A stretch of 64,000 nucleotides of DNA from Pontibacillus marinus BH030004 = DSM 16465 (GTDB taxonomy: Bacteria > Bacillota > Bacilli > Bacillales > BH030062): positions 1-64,000 of the forward strand of contig NZ_KE384330.1 in assembly GCF_000425225.1 (NCBI RefSeq). The letters run 5' to 3'. Positions within the stretch are counted from its first letter, which is position 1, and each line of letters begins with the position of its first letter. This document shows, one piece after another, positions 63,312 through 64,000 of this stretch. The notes below the pieces were generated by a model. That model had not been told where the DNA came from and made no database searches. It saw only the letters and a program-made list of their open reading frames with translations. The translations under genes were made by a program, and so were the position numbers.

Positions 63312-64000
63312 TTAGTTAGCTGAAACAGATCCGGAAAGGACAGCTTCTTCAGAGTCAGCGTTAACGTCTGTGAAGTAAACATCTTCCTCAGCAAGATATT
63401 CTAGTTCTTTAGTCTTTCCATCGATCGTAACAGATAGAGTTGCATCATCAGCCACATCTACATTTTCAGCTGGAATAGATAAAGTGTAAACGCCTGGTAC
63501 TAGTTTCAATGCTTCGCCACCAAGGTCTTCAGCAGTGCCTAGATCAGAAGGCTCAGAAGGTTCTTCTGTGTCATCTTCAACATCATAAATAACTTCTGCA
63601 TCTTTTAGTTCTGCTTCTGTATAACCTTGAACATTGCCATTATAGAACGCTTCTTCATCAGCAAGATATTCAAGTGTAACTGTTTCTCCATCAACATCTA
63701 ATGTTACTTCGGAGTCAGTTGTAGCACCATCAAGATTCTCAAGTGGTAGAGATACTGAGTACACCCCTGTTACTAGATTCGTAACTGTACCCACTTCGTT
63801 TACCGTTACTGAACTGTTTTCTTCATTCCAAAGCTTCCATGCATTGTGAAGCATTTTAGAGAAGTCTTTACGAAGGATGGAATCATGAACACCAAATGAA
63901 CCATCTGTATAACCGTCAGCGATACCTAATTGAGCTACTACATCAACATATGTGTTAAGTGAAGTTTCACCACGATCACTGAAATCAGACTCTTCAACTT
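63312..64000 (-). CDS. SLH-domain protein with two copies of the shared module (partial)
   Basis: The frame continues past the window edge, so the N-terminus is missing. The first 50 visible residues are one SLH domain (DFSDRGETSLNTYVDVVAQ, then GIADGYTDGSFGVHDSI and RKDFSKMLHNAW). Two modules of about 70 residues follow: 63584-63791 (LVTGVYSVSLPLENL, LEYLADEEAFY) and 63315-63530 (LVPGVYTLSIPAENV, LEYLAEEDVYF), joined by an acidic linker (EDDTEEPSEPSD). At least one more SLH domain probably precedes. The protein is presumably bound to wall polymer and displays the modules. It is the first visible gene of the operon ending at 59374. Confidence 0.85.
   Translation of the reverse strand, partial: VEESDFSDRGETSLNTYVDVVAQLGIADGYTDGSFGVHDSILRKDFSKMLHNAWKLWNEENSSVTVNEVGTVTNLVTGVYSVSLPLENLDGATTDSEVTLDVDGETVTLEYLADEEAFYNGNVQGYTEAELKDAEVIYDVEDDTEEPSEPSDLGTAEDLGGEALKLVPGVYTLSIPAENVDVADDATLSVTIDGKTKELEYLAEEDVYFTDVNADSEEAVLSGSVSAN

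Noticed and set aside
1-64000. CRISPR array
   Set aside because: The GGGGACGGTTC repeats are irregularly spaced by hundreds to thousands of bases and form hairpins with flanking genes; there are no spacers or cas genes.

Overview
This window comes from a low-GC Gram-positive chromosome, most likely a Bacillaceae member and plausibly a salt-tolerant one. The evidence is strong AGGAGG-type ribosome sites, frequent TTG and GTG starts, a CpsB/CpsC/CpsD tyrosine-phosphorylation triad, SLH-anchored and very acidic S-layer-type proteins, and rho-independent terminators after many genes. No rRNA, tRNA or CRISPR array was recognised. Only one convincing gene, the SLH protein at 51977-55363, lies on the plus strand. 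Region 1 (1-10.24 kb) is an accessory mosaic. It holds an IS1182-type element, small hypothetical and membrane proteins, a CBS protein with a HEPN-like N-terminus, a methyltransferase, RpiA, VanZ and a DUF4190-type protein. A family of GGGGACGGTTCT repeats (REP-like) runs through it and supplies the stop codons of several genes. It also contains a recent partial copy of vanZ and the first 23 codons of a lost manA gene. Region 2 (10.3-38.4 kb) is a Wzx/Wzy-type exopolysaccharide or capsule locus read leftward. From its promoter-proximal right end it has CpsC/Wzz, tyrosine kinase CpsD, phosphatase CpsB, GalU, a PglF-type 4,6-dehydratase, a pilin gene interrupted by an amber codon, a translationally coupled aminotransferase / initiating sugar transferase / ATP-grasp / HAD block, five glycosyltransferases, an acyltransferase, GDP-fucose synthesis (Gmd, Fcl), the Wzx flippase, the Wzy polymerase, UDP-glucose dehydrogenase, a UDP-glucuronate-epimerase-like protein, ManC and a phosphohexomutase. 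The precursors implied are GDP-mannose, GDP-fucose, UDP-glucose, UDP-glucuronate/galacturonate and an amino-dideoxy sugar that may carry an amino-acid-like substituent. Region 3 (38.6-64 kb) encodes a cell-surface layer. It has a 1248-residue Ig-repeat protein, a 3060-residue protein whose C-terminal half is about 14-15 degenerate ~100-residue repeats, a divergent SLH protein with Ig-like domains, a small protein and a lipoprotein sharing a ~70-residue module, and an S-layer operon at the right edge. That operon contains an SLH protein with two copies of the module (cut by the window), a stand-alone copy of the S-layer N-terminal domain, and a 1099-residue S-layer-type protein. Between them, 57.1-59.4 kb holds the C-terminal tails of two further S-layer-like genes, each preceded by what looks like the domain V-VI end of a group II intron. 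The most interesting candidate system is this last block: giant unanchored fibres, SLH proteins and a shared small module next to a dedicated polysaccharide locus. The observations come from sequence reading; the functional links are inference.
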